Part shown: piece by piece, positions 41,612 through 50,421 of the stretch
Layout of the letters: every line of letters starts with the position of its first letter
Numbering within the stretch: position 1 is the first letter of the stretch
Assembly (NCBI RefSeq): GCF_000281065.1
Contig: NZ_AKKK01000003.1
Coordinates: 62,001-126,000, forward strand
DNA from: Arthrobacter sp. M2012083
GTDB taxonomy: Bacteria > Actinomycetota > Actinomycetes > Actinomycetales > Micrococcaceae
Length of the DNA stretch: 64,000 bases
Direction of reading: 5' to 3'
Program-made: the position numbers and the translations under genes
The notes under the pieces: generated by a model
Told to the model about the DNA's origin: nothing
What the model saw: only the letters and a program-made list of their open reading frames with translations
Database searches by the model: none

Positions 41612-41956
41612 CTAGGCGCAGCCGGCGGCTGGCCGAGCAGCCGAGACGATGACCTGTGCGGCAGTGTCCGGACCAAGCGAGGGGCTCTCTTGAGTTTGGG
41701 CCACCGCCGGCGCGGGCCTCTGCTTGGCGCGCATCCGGAGAAGGGCTACGGCTGAAATCAAGAACCAAGCCACATTCGTCACTACGGAGGGCCATGCTCC
41801 ATGGAGCGTGCCGTTGACGATGAAGGCGCACGAGCCAAAGAGATTCACGGTCTGGAAGGTGCTGCCTGCCTGCAACCAGCCCATGGACACCGCCATATAG
41901 CCGCCGAGCATCGCCACCGCACCGGCCCAACCGGTAATTTCGAACAGCAGTTCCAT
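41612..41956 (-). CDS. Small membrane protein, CBU_0592-like
   Basis: The 114-residue protein has three hydrophobic segments (LFEITGWAGAVAMLGGYMAVS, TFQTVNLFGSCAFIVNGTLHG, WPSVVTNVAWFLISAVALLRM) and a disordered tail. The ...VNLFGS...NG...HGAWPSVVTNVAWFLIS pattern is seen in CBU_0592/SemiSWEET-like small proteins. Its function is unknown. ATG 41956 follows AAAGGAC. It is divergent from the LysR gene, which may regulate it. Confidence 0.7.
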   Translation of the reverse strand: MELLFEITGWAGAVAMLGGYMAVSMGWLQAGSTFQTVNLFGSCAFIVNGTLHGAWPSVVTNVAWFLISAVALLRMRAKQRPAPAVAQTQESPSLGPDTAAQVIVSAARPAAGCA

Positions 41957-42068
41957 GGGAGTCCTTTCAGGATTTGGGCATTCCGAATGAAGCCGACGGG
42001 CGGTGTTCGATCCGGGATGGGGGCTTGATTCGATAGTCGGTATTGGGCGACTGAACCGTGCTTTTGAG

Positions 42069-42111
42069 TCAATATTGAGTGAGGAAGCCCTTTAGTTCAA
42101 TTGCAATATTC
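42069..42111. promoter_or_regulatory. AT-rich palindromes in the LysR divergent promoter
   Basis: TCAATATTGA (42069-42078) is a perfect 10-bp palindrome. A related CAATTGCAATATT lies at 42099-42111. AT-rich repeats of this type are usual LysR targets, but the match is weak. Confidence 0.3.
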
Positions 42112-42138
42112 TGAAGCCGGTGTTTAGGAGTACTTAAC

Positions 42139-43062
42139 ATGGAGATGGACCCGCGCCGGCTGCTCGTGCTTCTTGCGGTCGCGCGCACTGGAGGTGTCCT
42201 TGCGGCAGCTGATGAATTGCGGATTACGGCCTCCGCAGTGTCGCAGCAACTGAGCAAACTCGAGAACGAGGCAGGGCAGGCGCTACTCCTCCGCACCCCC
42301 AAAGGCTCAGTGCTCACCCCCGCAGGCCTGGCAATGGCAGAGGCAGGGGAAGAAATAGAACGGGCGCTCAACGTGGCCCGGGCCCGGATGCAAAGCGAAG
42401 TCAATATCGCGGGGGTGGTGCGGGTGGGCGGATTCACCAGTTTCATGCGCACGGTGGTGATCCCGCGCCTTCCCGAATGGCGCAGCCAATACCCCCAGTT
42501 GCAGATTCAGATCGTTGAGGACAGCTTTCCAGCCCTGATGCGGCTGCTCCGGCAGCGCCAGCTCGATGCTGTTGTGATTGAACAGGATTCGACGGCGGCA
42601 GAGCAGCGCCCGATGGCGGCCGGAATGGTCCAGGAACCCCTGCTCGATGAGCCGTGGAAGCTCGTGGTGCCCGCTGGAAGCCTGCTCGGCACGGACAACA
42701 TTGACCTGAGCCGCTTGCACTTGCCGTGGCTGGGAGTCGAGCCATCGGCAGCCAACACCGCAGTACTTGGGCGCCTGCGTCACTCGACGGGGGCCCGGAT
42801 TGAGACTGTTCATCAATACCACGACACACTCACCGCGCTGGCACTCGTTGCTGCTGGTGAGGGAGTTGCGATTGTGCCCACCCTGGCACTGACGGGCGTC
42901 GTCCATGACCAGGTGGACATCCTGGATGTTCCCGGCTTGGGGACCCGGCACATCGCCTTGCGACGGTTCGATCGGAGAAAAGCCGCGAGCCTGCCCTTGG
43001 ACACAGTGGCCCGCCTGCTTCGTGAGTCGGCGGCCGTGTTCGACACCCGTTCGGGTTCCTGA
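42139..43062 (+). CDS. LysR family transcriptional regulator
   Basis: The 307-residue protein has an N-terminal HTH (residues ~5-65, LAVARTGGVLAAADELRITASAVSQQLSKLENEAG) and a C-terminal periplasmic-binding-like effector domain. ATG 42139 or 42145 are both possible; TAGGAG lies 9 nt before the first. It is divergent from a small membrane protein gene, the usual LysR target arrangement. A hairpin overlaps its stop codon. Confidence 0.9.
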   Translation: MEMDPRRLLVLLAVARTGGVLAAADELRITASAVSQQLSKLENEAGQALLLRTPKGSVLTPAGLAMAEAGEEIERALNVARARMQSEVNIAGVVRVGGFTSFMRTVVIPRLPEWRSQYPQLQIQIVEDSFPALMRLLRQRQLDAVVIEQDSTAAEQRPMAAGMVQEPLLDEPWKLVVPAGSLLGTDNIDLSRLHLPWLGVEPSAANTAVLGRLRHSTGARIETVHQYHDTLTALALVAAGEGVAIVPTLALTGVVHDQVDILDVPGLGTRHIALRRFDRRKAASLPLDTVARLLRESAAVFDTRSGS

Positions 43063-43094
43063 CCTGTCCCGTCTTGAAGGCGGGACAGGTCAGG
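43058..43094. terminator. Bidirectional hairpin overlapping the LysR stop
   Basis: Arms 43058-43071 and 43081-43094 form a perfect 14-bp stem. It overlaps the LysR stop codon and lies 6 bp from the stop of the convergent PEP mutase family gene. Confidence 0.75.
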
Positions 43095-43100
43095 CATCAG

Positions 43101-43880
43101 CTAGTTCAGCGCAGGCGTGTCAGTAGGGATCACGCCCGAACCATAGAGGTCCGTGGCAAGGTCCCGAAGTGCCCGCAGAGCTACCCGCTGGGTAAACGGA
43201 CCATAGGAAACGCGGGCCACACCGAGTTCCTGAAGCTCGGCAGCCGGTAGGGCGCCGGGGGCACCGATCACGGAGAGCTTCCCGTGTCCGAGGCCTTCAA
43301 CCAAGGGCTCGATGACCTCACGGGTCATGGCACCCGGCACGAAGACCAGCGAAGCGCCGGCGTCAAGGAAGGCGCGTCCCCTGGCGATGGCATCCTCGAT
43401 GCTGTCCTTGAGTGGACGGTCCCCACCCCGGGCAATCGCGTCTGTGCGTGCGTTCAGCTGGAACGCGATGCCTTCGTCCGCGGCGGCTGACATGATGGCT
43501 TGCACGCGGGCAACGGCTTCGTCGAAAGGCCGCAAGCGGTCCTCAACATTCGCCCCAACCACGCCGATCCCAATCGCCCGGCGGATGGTCTCGGCAGGGT
43601 CCTCGTAGCCGTCGTCCAGGTCTGCGGTGACCGGGTGGTCCACGGCGTCGACAATTCGCTTGACCCCTTCCAGCGCAACGTCCAACGGCATGGTTCCGTC
43701 GGCATATCCAAAGGCTGCAGCAATGGAATGCCCTGCTGTGGCAATGGCCTTGGTCTCAGGAAGTTCTGCAACAGTGCGGGCACTGACGGCGTCCCACACA
43801 TTCACCACGCTCAGGATTTCCGGCGCCTCGTGCAGGGCTTTCAGCTGGTGTGCACGCGCGTTGGTGTTTGCTTCAGTCAT
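43101..43880 (-). CDS. Isocitrate lyase/PEP mutase family enzyme
   Basis: The 259-residue TIM-barrel protein shows VVNVWDAVSARTVAELPETKAIATAGHSIA, TADLDDGYEDPAETIRRAIGIGVVGANVEDR and NARTDAI, the metal-binding and substrate residues of this family. The usual lyase Cys signature KKCGH is absent, which argues against isocitrate or methylisocitrate lyase and favours an oxaloacetate- or phosphonate-related activity. It has a ribosome-binding site GGAGAG before ATG 43880. A metH remnant lies immediately upstream. Confidence 0.82.
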   Translation of the reverse strand: MTEANTNARAHQLKALHEAPEILSVVNVWDAVSARTVAELPETKAIATAGHSIAAAFGYADGTMPLDVALEGVKRIVDAVDHPVTADLDDGYEDPAETIRRAIGIGVVGANVEDRLRPFDEAVARVQAIMSAAADEGIAFQLNARTDAIARGGDRPLKDSIEDAIARGRAFLDAGASLVFVPGAMTREVIEPLVEGLGHGKLSVIGAPGALPAAELQELGVARVSYGPFTQRVALRALRDLATDLYGSGVIPTDTPALN

Positions 43881-43908
43881 CGTTGCTCTCCATCATCGTT
43901 GTTCTCAG

Positions 43909-44097
43909 TCATCCACGTATGGGAACTCTCAGTTGCCATCCCCTGTGGAAGTCGGCCTCGAGGGACAACTCCCGGTCCCGCAGCATGGTGCCCATCGCGT
44001 CATCGGCGATGACCACCCGATGGTTCACCGCGTCCAGGAGCGATTGGGAGCGGGCAGGACGGGTGACAGCATCAATATCGAGTGCAAAACGGGCCAT
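43909..44097 (-). pseudogene. Fragment of methionine synthase metH (N-terminus)
   Basis: The 62-residue reading begins MARFALDIDAVTRPARSQSL and continues LLDAVNHRVVIADDAMGTML, matching the start of cobalamin-dependent methionine synthase, whose homocysteine-binding domain opens with a GAMGTM motif. The Gly is replaced by Asp, and similarity stops after about residue 52; the downstream EGCNEILN expected region is absent in all frames. It is a truncated remnant, probably not functional. Confidence 0.6.
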
Positions 44098-44164
44098 AAG
44101 AACAGGTTAGGGGTGAGGCCCGACACTATGCGCCGTATGTCCATGTACTACGGGCGCTGGTGAA

Positions 44165-45352
44165 CTAAGGCAGTGAAATTTCCACGGGGTCTGCGCCGAC
44201 AACCCTGTTACGTCCCTGGGCCTTGGCGCTATACAGCGCGGCGTCCGCCACTTTGATCATGAAACCCAGGTCTGGAGCCTCAGTACCAATGGACGTGACG
44301 CCATAGCTGACGGTGGGAAAGGGCAAACCTTCCGGATCTTGCATGGCGGATAGGCGGTGGCTGATCTCCGACGCGATGGCTTCGGCCCGCTGTTGCGTCG
44401 CCCCGGGCAGGAACAGGATGAATTCTTCTCCGCCGTATCGCCCAACAAGGTCGGTTGACCTAACCGAAGCGGTGCAGGCCTCGGCAAAGGCACACAAGGC
44501 GGCGTCCCCGGCCGCATGTCCGTGTTCATCGTTGACGGCTTTGAAGTAGTCGAGGTCGGCCAGGATCAAGGCGCCACCTCGTTGGGAGGACGGACCTGCC
44601 AGTTCCTTGGCAGCCAGGCCAAGGAAGGCGCCCCTGTTTAGCAGTCCGGTGAGATGGTCCCGTTCGGCGCGTTCCCTGAGTTTTGTGATCAGGTGGTTAT
44701 TACTGAGCGCGTTCAGGGTGAAGGACAGCGACACCAGGAGAATCAGGTGCACCAGGGCCGCCGGCGCGTAGCCGAAGATGGTTCGGAATGAATTCCCATC
44801 AGGTCCTTCCAGCACAAACGTGATTGCCCGGCCCAGGTAGTAAAAGGAGGTAAGTGCTGCTGTGAGGGCCAGGAACTTGGTCGCCCGGGAATGGGTTGAT
44901 TTCGCGAACCACAATTCTGCCGCAGACATGCCGAGTCCTGCCGCCGTCAGGCTCAGATAGACCAAACCACCGGACCAGAGGCTGGATTCCGCGGTGTCCA
45001 TCACCGACGCGGCGTAGGTGATCAGTGGCGCGGGGACCAACTGCCAAGCGCTGACTTTACGGTCCCGAAGTTTTCGTGCTCCTGCCCAGATGCTGAAAGC
45101 TCCGGCGACCACCAACGCCTTGCCGGGCGGATTGGCCCACGCCAGTGCGGCGGTTCCGTTGAGCAGGAAGGCGCAATTTCCGGCAAAGAAGAGGCACAGG
45201 GCTACCCGCCACCAATCGGCGAACGGTGAGCGGAGACGTCGGGAGGAGACACAGGAGAGAACCATCAGGGTCAGGATGACGGCCCCCAGGACCATTCTTA
45301 CGGAGAACGGGTCCAGGACTACCGCTCCCTCTTGCATAGAGACTGCAATCAT
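44165..45352 (-). CDS. Membrane-bound diguanylate cyclase
   Basis: The 395-residue protein has about six to seven N-terminal membrane helices (residues ~1-220), then a GGDEF domain. The active-site motif is GGEEF at 307-311, and the allosteric I-site RxxD is present (RSTD, 298-301), five residues upstream, so the enzyme should make c-di-GMP and be feedback inhibited. The membrane part is probably a sensor of unknown signal. ATG 45352 follows AGGA. No c-di-GMP target is evident nearby. Confidence 0.9.
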   Translation of the reverse strand: MIAVSMQEGAVVLDPFSVRMVLGAVILTLMVLSCVSSRRLRSPFADWWRVALCLFFAGNCAFLLNGTAALAWANPPGKALVVAGAFSIWAGARKLRDRKVSAWQLVPAPLITYAASVMDTAESSLWSGGLVYLSLTAAGLGMSAAELWFAKSTHSRATKFLALTAALTSFYYLGRAITFVLEGPDGNSFRTIFGYAPAALVHLILLVSLSFTLNALSNNHLITKLRERAERDHLTGLLNRGAFLGLAAKELAGPSSQRGGALILADLDYFKAVNDEHGHAAGDAALCAFAEACTASVRSTDLVGRYGGEEFILFLPGATQQRAEAIASEISHRLSAMQDPEGLPFPTVSYGVTSIGTEAPDLGFMIKVADAALYSAKAQGRNRVVGADPVEISLP

Positions 45353-45667
45353 GGCTCGATCCTGCTACCGGCCGACCACCGCTGGATTCCCTTTTGTTGG
45401 TCTCATGGCTCTTTGACCTCGCAAAACATATATCCCCCAGTAAGTTGTTGCGGCCTCTTGACCGCGAACCACAGTCAAGCACGTTTTTTCCAATCAGTGG
45501 ACAACGGCCGCCACATCAGGGGGAAAAGTTTTCTTTCGATTTTCGCGTCACGATTCGGAGTTTGGCCACACTGTAACCGTTAGGAGGCTTTTGCCCGGAA
45601 ACCGGACTATCCACATAGGCCCAAAAAACCGTTGCCACCCATACGCCCTGATGGTTCGATGGGGATC
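45353..45667. other. 315-bp intergenic stretch without a gene
   Basis: This is a divergent region between the GGDEF gene and the Asp-box protein gene. I see AT-rich patches and an imperfect TTGAC-N11-GTCAA repeat at 45457-45477. I could not match it to a known riboswitch and see no supportable small gene. Confidence 0.5.
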
Positions 45668-46807
45668 ATGGCTACTGCAGAGAGTTATGTCATCGCGATC
45701 GGGACCAAGAAAGGCCTGTGGCTGGCAACCAGCCCGGACCGCAAAGAGTGGTCCCTCTCCGGCCCGCACTTCCTGATGAGCGAGATACCCAGCATCGGGA
45801 TAGACACGCGGAACGGCAATACCCGAATCATGGTTGGCGTACGATCCGAGCACTGGGGGCCCACAGTGGCCCACTCCGACGACCTTGGCGCCACATGGAT
45901 CGAGCCCGAGCAGGGCGCCATTAAATTTCCGGACGGCACAGACGCCGCGCTGGAACGCATCTGGCAGATCCACCCCGACGCAGACTCCCGGCCCGGCGTC
46001 GTCTGGGCCGGTTGTGAGCCCATTTCGGTGTGGAAATCAACCGACGGCGGCGAACACTTTGAGCTGAACCGCGGACTTTGGGACCACCCCCACCGCAGCG
46101 AATGGGGTGCCGGCTACGGCGGAGCGGCCGCGCACTCCATTGTGGTTGATCAGTCAGGCGAGAAGGTCCACATCGCCATGAGCACGGGCGGCGTTTACAG
46201 ATCGCTCGACGGCGGTGCCTCCTGGGAGCCCCGCAACAAGGGAATTTCGGCCTACTTCATGCCGGATCCCAACCCCGAGTTCGGCCAGTGCGTTCACAAG
46301 ATCGCAGCGGATGCCGCCGTCGGGAATCGTTTGTATGCGCAGAACCATCACGGGGTTTACCGCACGGACGATGGTGGCGAGAACTGGGATTCAATCGCGG
46401 ATGGGCTGCCGGCGGATTTTGGATTCGTCATGCTGACCCATCCGCGTCGCGAGGGCACCGCTTGGGTGATCCCGTTGAAAGCGGACGGCGAACGCATCCC
46501 GCCGGACAGCAAGCTCAGCGTCCACCGCACAGACGATGCCGGCGCAACGTGGAAAGAACTGCACGCAGGCCTGCCGGACCACGAATACAACGCCGTGCTC
46601 AGGGACGCCGCTTCCGTGGACACCGCCGAACCGGCTGGCGTGTACTTCGGCACCCGCGGGGGCTCCGTGTATGCCAGTGCTGACGAAGGCGAGACATTTA
46701 CTGAAGTGGTGTCGCACTTGCCGGACGTGCTCTGCGTGCGTGCCGCCGTCGTGGTTGGCACACCGGCAGGCACCGAGGAAAAAGCCAACGCCCCGGTGCT
46801 TGGGTAG
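45668..46807 (+). CDS. Asp-box (BNR) beta-propeller protein
   Basis: The 379-residue soluble protein has six Asp-box repeats of type S-x-D-x-G-x-T/S-W/F: SDDLGATW, STDGGEHF, SLDGGASW, TDDGGENW, TDDAGATW and SADEGETF. This predicts a sialidase-like or photosystem-assembly-like beta-propeller. No catalytic Arg triad is evident, so an enzymatic role is not claimed. There is no signal peptide. ATG 45668 was chosen over an upstream in-frame start; the ThiS-like gene follows 7 bp later. Confidence 0.82.
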   Translation: MATAESYVIAIGTKKGLWLATSPDRKEWSLSGPHFLMSEIPSIGIDTRNGNTRIMVGVRSEHWGPTVAHSDDLGATWIEPEQGAIKFPDGTDAALERIWQIHPDADSRPGVVWAGCEPISVWKSTDGGEHFELNRGLWDHPHRSEWGAGYGGAAAHSIVVDQSGEKVHIAMSTGGVYRSLDGGASWEPRNKGISAYFMPDPNPEFGQCVHKIAADAAVGNRLYAQNHHGVYRTDDGGENWDSIADGLPADFGFVMLTHPRREGTAWVIPLKADGERIPPDSKLSVHRTDDAGATWKELHAGLPDHEYNAVLRDAASVDTAEPAGVYFGTRGGSVYASADEGETFTEVVSHLPDVLCVRAAVVVGTPAGTEEKANAPVLG

Positions 46808-46814
46808 GCCGGTC

Positions 46815-47102
46815 GTGGCTGACTTTACGGTCCTGCTGCCTGGCGTCCTGCAGCCCCTCGTCGGCGGACAGTCCTATCTGACTGCGTCCGCCGACGGGGC
46901 TGTGACCGTTGGACAGTTGCTGGACTCGGTAACCGGAGATTATCCGGTGCTGGCCAGGCGTTTGCGTGATGAAACCGGGGCGCTGCGCCGCTACGTGAAT
47001 ATTTACGTGAACGGTGATGAGATCCGGCGTGTGAAAGGTCTTGATACGGAGGTTGCGGCTGGCCAGGAGGTTTTGATCATCCAATCCGTGGCCGGCGGCT
47101 GA
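46815..47102 (+). CDS. MoaD/ThiS family sulfur-carrier-like protein
   Basis: The 95-residue ubiquitin-like protein ends in VAGG, the C-terminal Gly-Gly that MoaD/ThiS proteins use as an adenylated or thiocarboxylated tail. The NIYVNGDEIRR and GQEVLIIQSVAGG segments fit the fold. GTG 46815 lies 7 bp after the Asp-box gene; no strong ribosome-binding site is seen, suggesting coupling. It is not beside molybdopterin or thiamine genes, so its carrier role is open. Confidence 0.82.
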   Translation: MADFTVLLPGVLQPLVGGQSYLTASADGAVTVGQLLDSVTGDYPVLARRLRDETGALRRYVNIYVNGDEIRRVKGLDTEVAAGQEVLIIQSVAGG

Positions 47103-47125
47103 GAGGGGTTTGGGGTCAAGCCGGA

Positions 47126-47362
47126 TCAGGCGACGCGCCAAACACTGCATTCGTCAGTATTGATTGCTTTCCGCATCCCGGAGGCGTGGTCCATGATCCA
47201 CACCACGCCGATTCCCGGCGCGGTTTCCTGGACGCGTCCGCGGCGGATCACTACGTCATCGTAAGCGGGACCTACAGAAAGGCGGGCTTCGATCTCGTCT
47301 CCGCGGTGGAGCTGGCTGATAGCACGTATACGTGTTGTGTGGGTGGTGGCTTCCTTCAGCAT
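47126..47362 (-). CDS. Small conserved-type hypothetical protein
   Basis: A 78-residue soluble protein (MLKEATTHTTRIRAISQLHRG...) with a beta-rich, barrel-like pattern (GDEIEARLSVGPAYDDVVIRRGRVQETAPGIGVVWI). It follows a good AGGAGG ribosome-binding site 5 nt from ATG 47362. No named family is recognised. It is convergent with the ThiS-like gene. Confidence 0.65.
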   Translation of the reverse strand: MLKEATTHTTRIRAISQLHRGDEIEARLSVGPAYDDVVIRRGRVQETAPGIGVVWIMDHASGMRKAINTDECSVWRVA

Positions 47363-47589
47363 GGTTTCCTCCTGGCTGGAGCTGGTGCCTGCACTTGCCG
47401 GCTATTCCAGTGTGGCGCGGCAATGTTGCCACGGTATTTCGGCCCGGTTAGGGTCCCGTTAGCATTCCGGAATGGTTGGGTTTCCACGTGGCCAGCCCCG
47501 CCTGCCGGGCTCGCTGCCTGCCCGGTTGTAGCCTGATCACGGTTGTTGAGTCTCACAGCAACCACAGGCTCCGTCCCCGGGGAGATCGA

Positions 47590-50310
47590 ATGGGTGTGCT
47601 ACGGCGAACAATCGCGTTGTCTACGGGCTTGGTGGTGTTTGCTACCGGCCTGTTTTTCGTACAAACCCCCGCGACGGCGGTGCCGTTGCCCGGGCCGGAC
47701 AACCCAAATGTCCAGTTCGTGGAGGGGACCCCGCACTCGGAGCATACGTTCGAGGTTCCCCCCGAGCTCGCCACGCCATTCAACACCGCGCCCGACGCCG
47801 GCCCCGCAGCGGTGGGACCCAGCGGCGACATCCGGGTACGGCTGGTCACTGCCAAGCTGGCGGACAACACCAATACGGTGTCCATGTCTGGCGCTGAACA
47901 GGCTGTTGCCGCGTCCAGTAACTACTGGAAAGCGATGACAGCCAACAAGCTGTCAATGACGGTGAACACCAAGGTTGCCGGCCACCAATCCAAGGCGAAG
48001 TCCACGGATAGCTACAGCACCATCATGTCCATCATCACCAGTGAACTGAATTGGTCGGCAAGCCCGTACACGGCCCTGGTTATTTTCATTCCTACGTCCA
48101 CCCTGTCCGGAAACGCCCTCGGAGCCGGATACAGCAGCGGAAGCTACAGTGGCCGCGTCCTCCTGCCGCAGATCAGCGGGTTCACGAACAACGTGATGAG
48201 CCACGAGTTCGGGCACGTCATCGGCCTCATGCACGCGGACGCGTTGCAGTGCGGCAGCGGGGCGTCCGACGTCGGAGTCGACGGTAGCGGACGATTCACG
48301 GATCCTTCCTGCTACATCCGGGAGTACGGCGACACCACGGACATCATGGGCGCAGCCCAATTTGAATCACCCGTGATCAGCAGCTCGCTGTGGGACTACG
48401 CAGGATTGGGCCGTGGTGATGAAATCCGTGATGTCGGCGTCGCTACGGGCGCTAAGACCTACACGCTCAAACCGTGGGGCGGAACAGAAGCACAGCGTGC
48501 CATCAAGTTCACCGATCCCATCAGCAAAGAGGTCTACTACCTGGAGTTGCGGCAGGCTGCAGGGTACGACAGTTACCTTGATGACTCGGGAAGGCCGGCC
48601 GGAAACAGGGGCGTCAAGATCGTCCAGCGCGGCGGAGCCACCATCGCTTCGTCCCTGATCCTCATGCCGTCCACCAAGCCGTTCCCGGAAACCTGGTACG
48701 CCAGCAACCACGCATGGCAAGCCGGCAGCACTTTCACCACCTATACCGGCACTCAGGTGACCATCAATTCGGTGTCCACCTCGTCGGCGTCGGTCACTAT
48801 CTTTGCCGATCCCAAGCTCACGGCGAAAATCCGCTTCTCGGCGGGAGACTTCGACGGCGACAGGCTCGCCGATGTCCTCTCCCGCGAGGCTGACGGCTCC
48901 CTGATGCTCTACGCCGGCCTGCCCGGCAACAGGCTTGATAATCCCCGAAGGATCGGCTCGGGGTGGAACATCTTCGACGCCATCACCGGCATCGCGGACT
49001 TCAATGGCGATCGTCGAGGCGACATCCTGGCGCGCACCAGCGACGGTGTCCTCTGGCTGTATCCGGGTGACGGAAATGGCGGTTTTCTCGCCAAACGGCA
49101 GGTCGGATCCGGTTGGCAGGGCTTTTCGAACCTCATTGGTGTAGGGGATTTCGACGGCGACGCCCGGCCCGATGTCATGGCCACCAAGCCGGACGGCACG
49201 CTCTGGCTCTACCCCAGCGATGGACAGGGTGGTTTCCGGACATGGTCGCAGATCGGCACGGGTTGGAACGGCTTCACCAGCATCACCTCCGACGGTTCCT
49301 TTGGCGGCGCCGGAGCAGGACTGCTCGCACGGGCAAGCGACGGCACTCTCTACCTATACCCCGGCAATGGTTGGGGTGGTTTCGCGCCGCGCATCGCCGT
49401 CGGAAGTGGTTGGAACGCCGTGGGCGAGATCGTGGGCGGGCAAGACTTCACGGGTGACACGCGCTCCGACGTCCTGACGGTGACATCGGCGGGAACCATG
49501 CGCCTCTACCCGGGCAGCGGCTCAGGTTTTGCCGAACGCCTGGCCATCGGGGCCGGGTGGAACCAGTTCAGCCAGGTGTGGGAGGCGGGAGACTTCGACG
49601 GCGATGCTGTCGCTGACGTTCTGGCGCGCGGCACCGACGGCGTCCTGTGGCTTTACCCCGGCAATGGTTCCGGCGCTTTCCTGCCGCGAGTCCAGGTGGG
49701 GTCGGGCTGGGGTGCGTTCAATTCGGTCCTCACTGCAGGCGATTTCGACGGCGACGGCCACCCGGACCTTGTGGCGCGGGCTGCTGACGGGGTGTTGTGG
49801 CTGTATCCGACGGATGGTCGTGGTCAGTTCCTGGCCCGTAAGCAGATCGGAACGGGGTGGCAAGGATTCACTCAAATGCTCGCACCGGGTGATTTCTCAG
49901 GTGACGGCAAAGCGGATCTCGTAGCGCGGGCTGCCGATGGAAGCTTGTGGCTCTACCCGGGTAACGGCGTTGGAGGTTTCCAGCCTTGGCGGCAGATCGG
50001 CACGGGGTGGAACATTTTCAACTCGGTGATGCAGGGCGGCGACTTCAACGGTGATGGCCGGGAAGACATCATGGCCCGCGGAACCGATGGCGCGCTCTGG
50101 CTTTACCCGGGCAACGGCAACGGAGGCTTCCTGGCCCGCGTAGGCATGGGGGCTGGATGGAACATGTTTAGTTCCTTCGCAGCCTTGGGTAATGCCTTTA
50201 CCGGAACGGGTAATCCTTCCGTGGTTGGCGTGGCCGGCGACGGGACACTCTTCCTGTACGCCGGTACTGGCCGGGGAGCATTCCAAACGGTGGTGCTGGA
50301 CCCGCGGTAG
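47590..50310 (+). CDS. Secreted metzincin metalloprotease with FG-GAP repeats
   Basis: The 906-residue protein has a signal peptide (~1-32), a metzincin domain with complete zinc motif HEFGHVIGLMH at 205-215 and a later Met-turn candidate DIMG, and then about ten ~48-residue FG-GAP/VCBS-like repeats from residue ~415 to the end, each with a D-F-D/N-G-D-x-x-x-D calcium-binding start and a LWLYPG strand. The repeats probably form one or two beta-propellers for binding. It should be exported. ATG 47590 follows GGAGA. The next gene encodes another large secreted protein. Confidence 0.88.
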   Translation: MGVLRRTIALSTGLVVFATGLFFVQTPATAVPLPGPDNPNVQFVEGTPHSEHTFEVPPELATPFNTAPDAGPAAVGPSGDIRVRLVTAKLADNTNTVSMSGAEQAVAASSNYWKAMTANKLSMTVNTKVAGHQSKAKSTDSYSTIMSIITSELNWSASPYTALVIFIPTSTLSGNALGAGYSSGSYSGRVLLPQISGFTNNVMSHEFGHVIGLMHADALQCGSGASDVGVDGSGRFTDPSCYIREYGDTTDIMGAAQFESPVISSSLWDYAGLGRGDEIRDVGVATGAKTYTLKPWGGTEAQRAIKFTDPISKEVYYLELRQAAGYDSYLDDSGRPAGNRGVKIVQRGGATIASSLILMPSTKPFPETWYASNHAWQAGSTFTTYTGTQVTINSVSTSSASVTIFADPKLTAKIRFSAGDFDGDRLADVLSREADGSLMLYAGLPGNRLDNPRRIGSGWNIFDAITGIADFNGDRRGDILARTSDGVLWLYPGDGNGGFLAKRQVGSGWQGFSNLIGVGDFDGDARPDVMATKPDGTLWLYPSDGQGGFRTWSQIGTGWNGFTSITSDGSFGGAGAGLLARASDGTLYLYPGNGWGGFAPRIAVGSGWNAVGEIVGGQDFTGDTRSDVLTVTSAGTMRLYPGSGSGFAERLAIGAGWNQFSQVWEAGDFDGDAVADVLARGTDGVLWLYPGNGSGAFLPRVQVGSGWGAFNSVLTAGDFDGDGHPDLVARAADGVLWLYPTDGRGQFLARKQIGTGWQGFTQMLAPGDFSGDGKADLVARAADGSLWLYPGNGVGGFQPWRQIGTGWNIFNSVMQGGDFNGDGREDIMARGTDGALWLYPGNGNGGFLARVGMGAGWNMFSSFAALGNAFTGTGNPSVVGVAGDGTLFLYAGTGRGAFQTVVLDPR

Positions 50311-50421
50311 GACATGTCAGAGGTGAGACACTGATGCCATTTTTGTCGTGGCGCGGCGCTAGCATTGGCCCTATGCGCCGTGTCTGCCACGGCATTCCAC
50401 TCTTGAACCCGGGGGAAATCC

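Noticed and set aside
45353..45667. c-di-GMP or guanidine riboswitch upstream of the Asp-box gene or GGDEF gene
   Set aside because: I could not place the conserved core of any known class.
48840..50300. Tandem DNA repeats resembling a CRISPR array or satellite
   Set aside because: The periodicity is that of FG-GAP protein repeats in frame, with divergent DNA.
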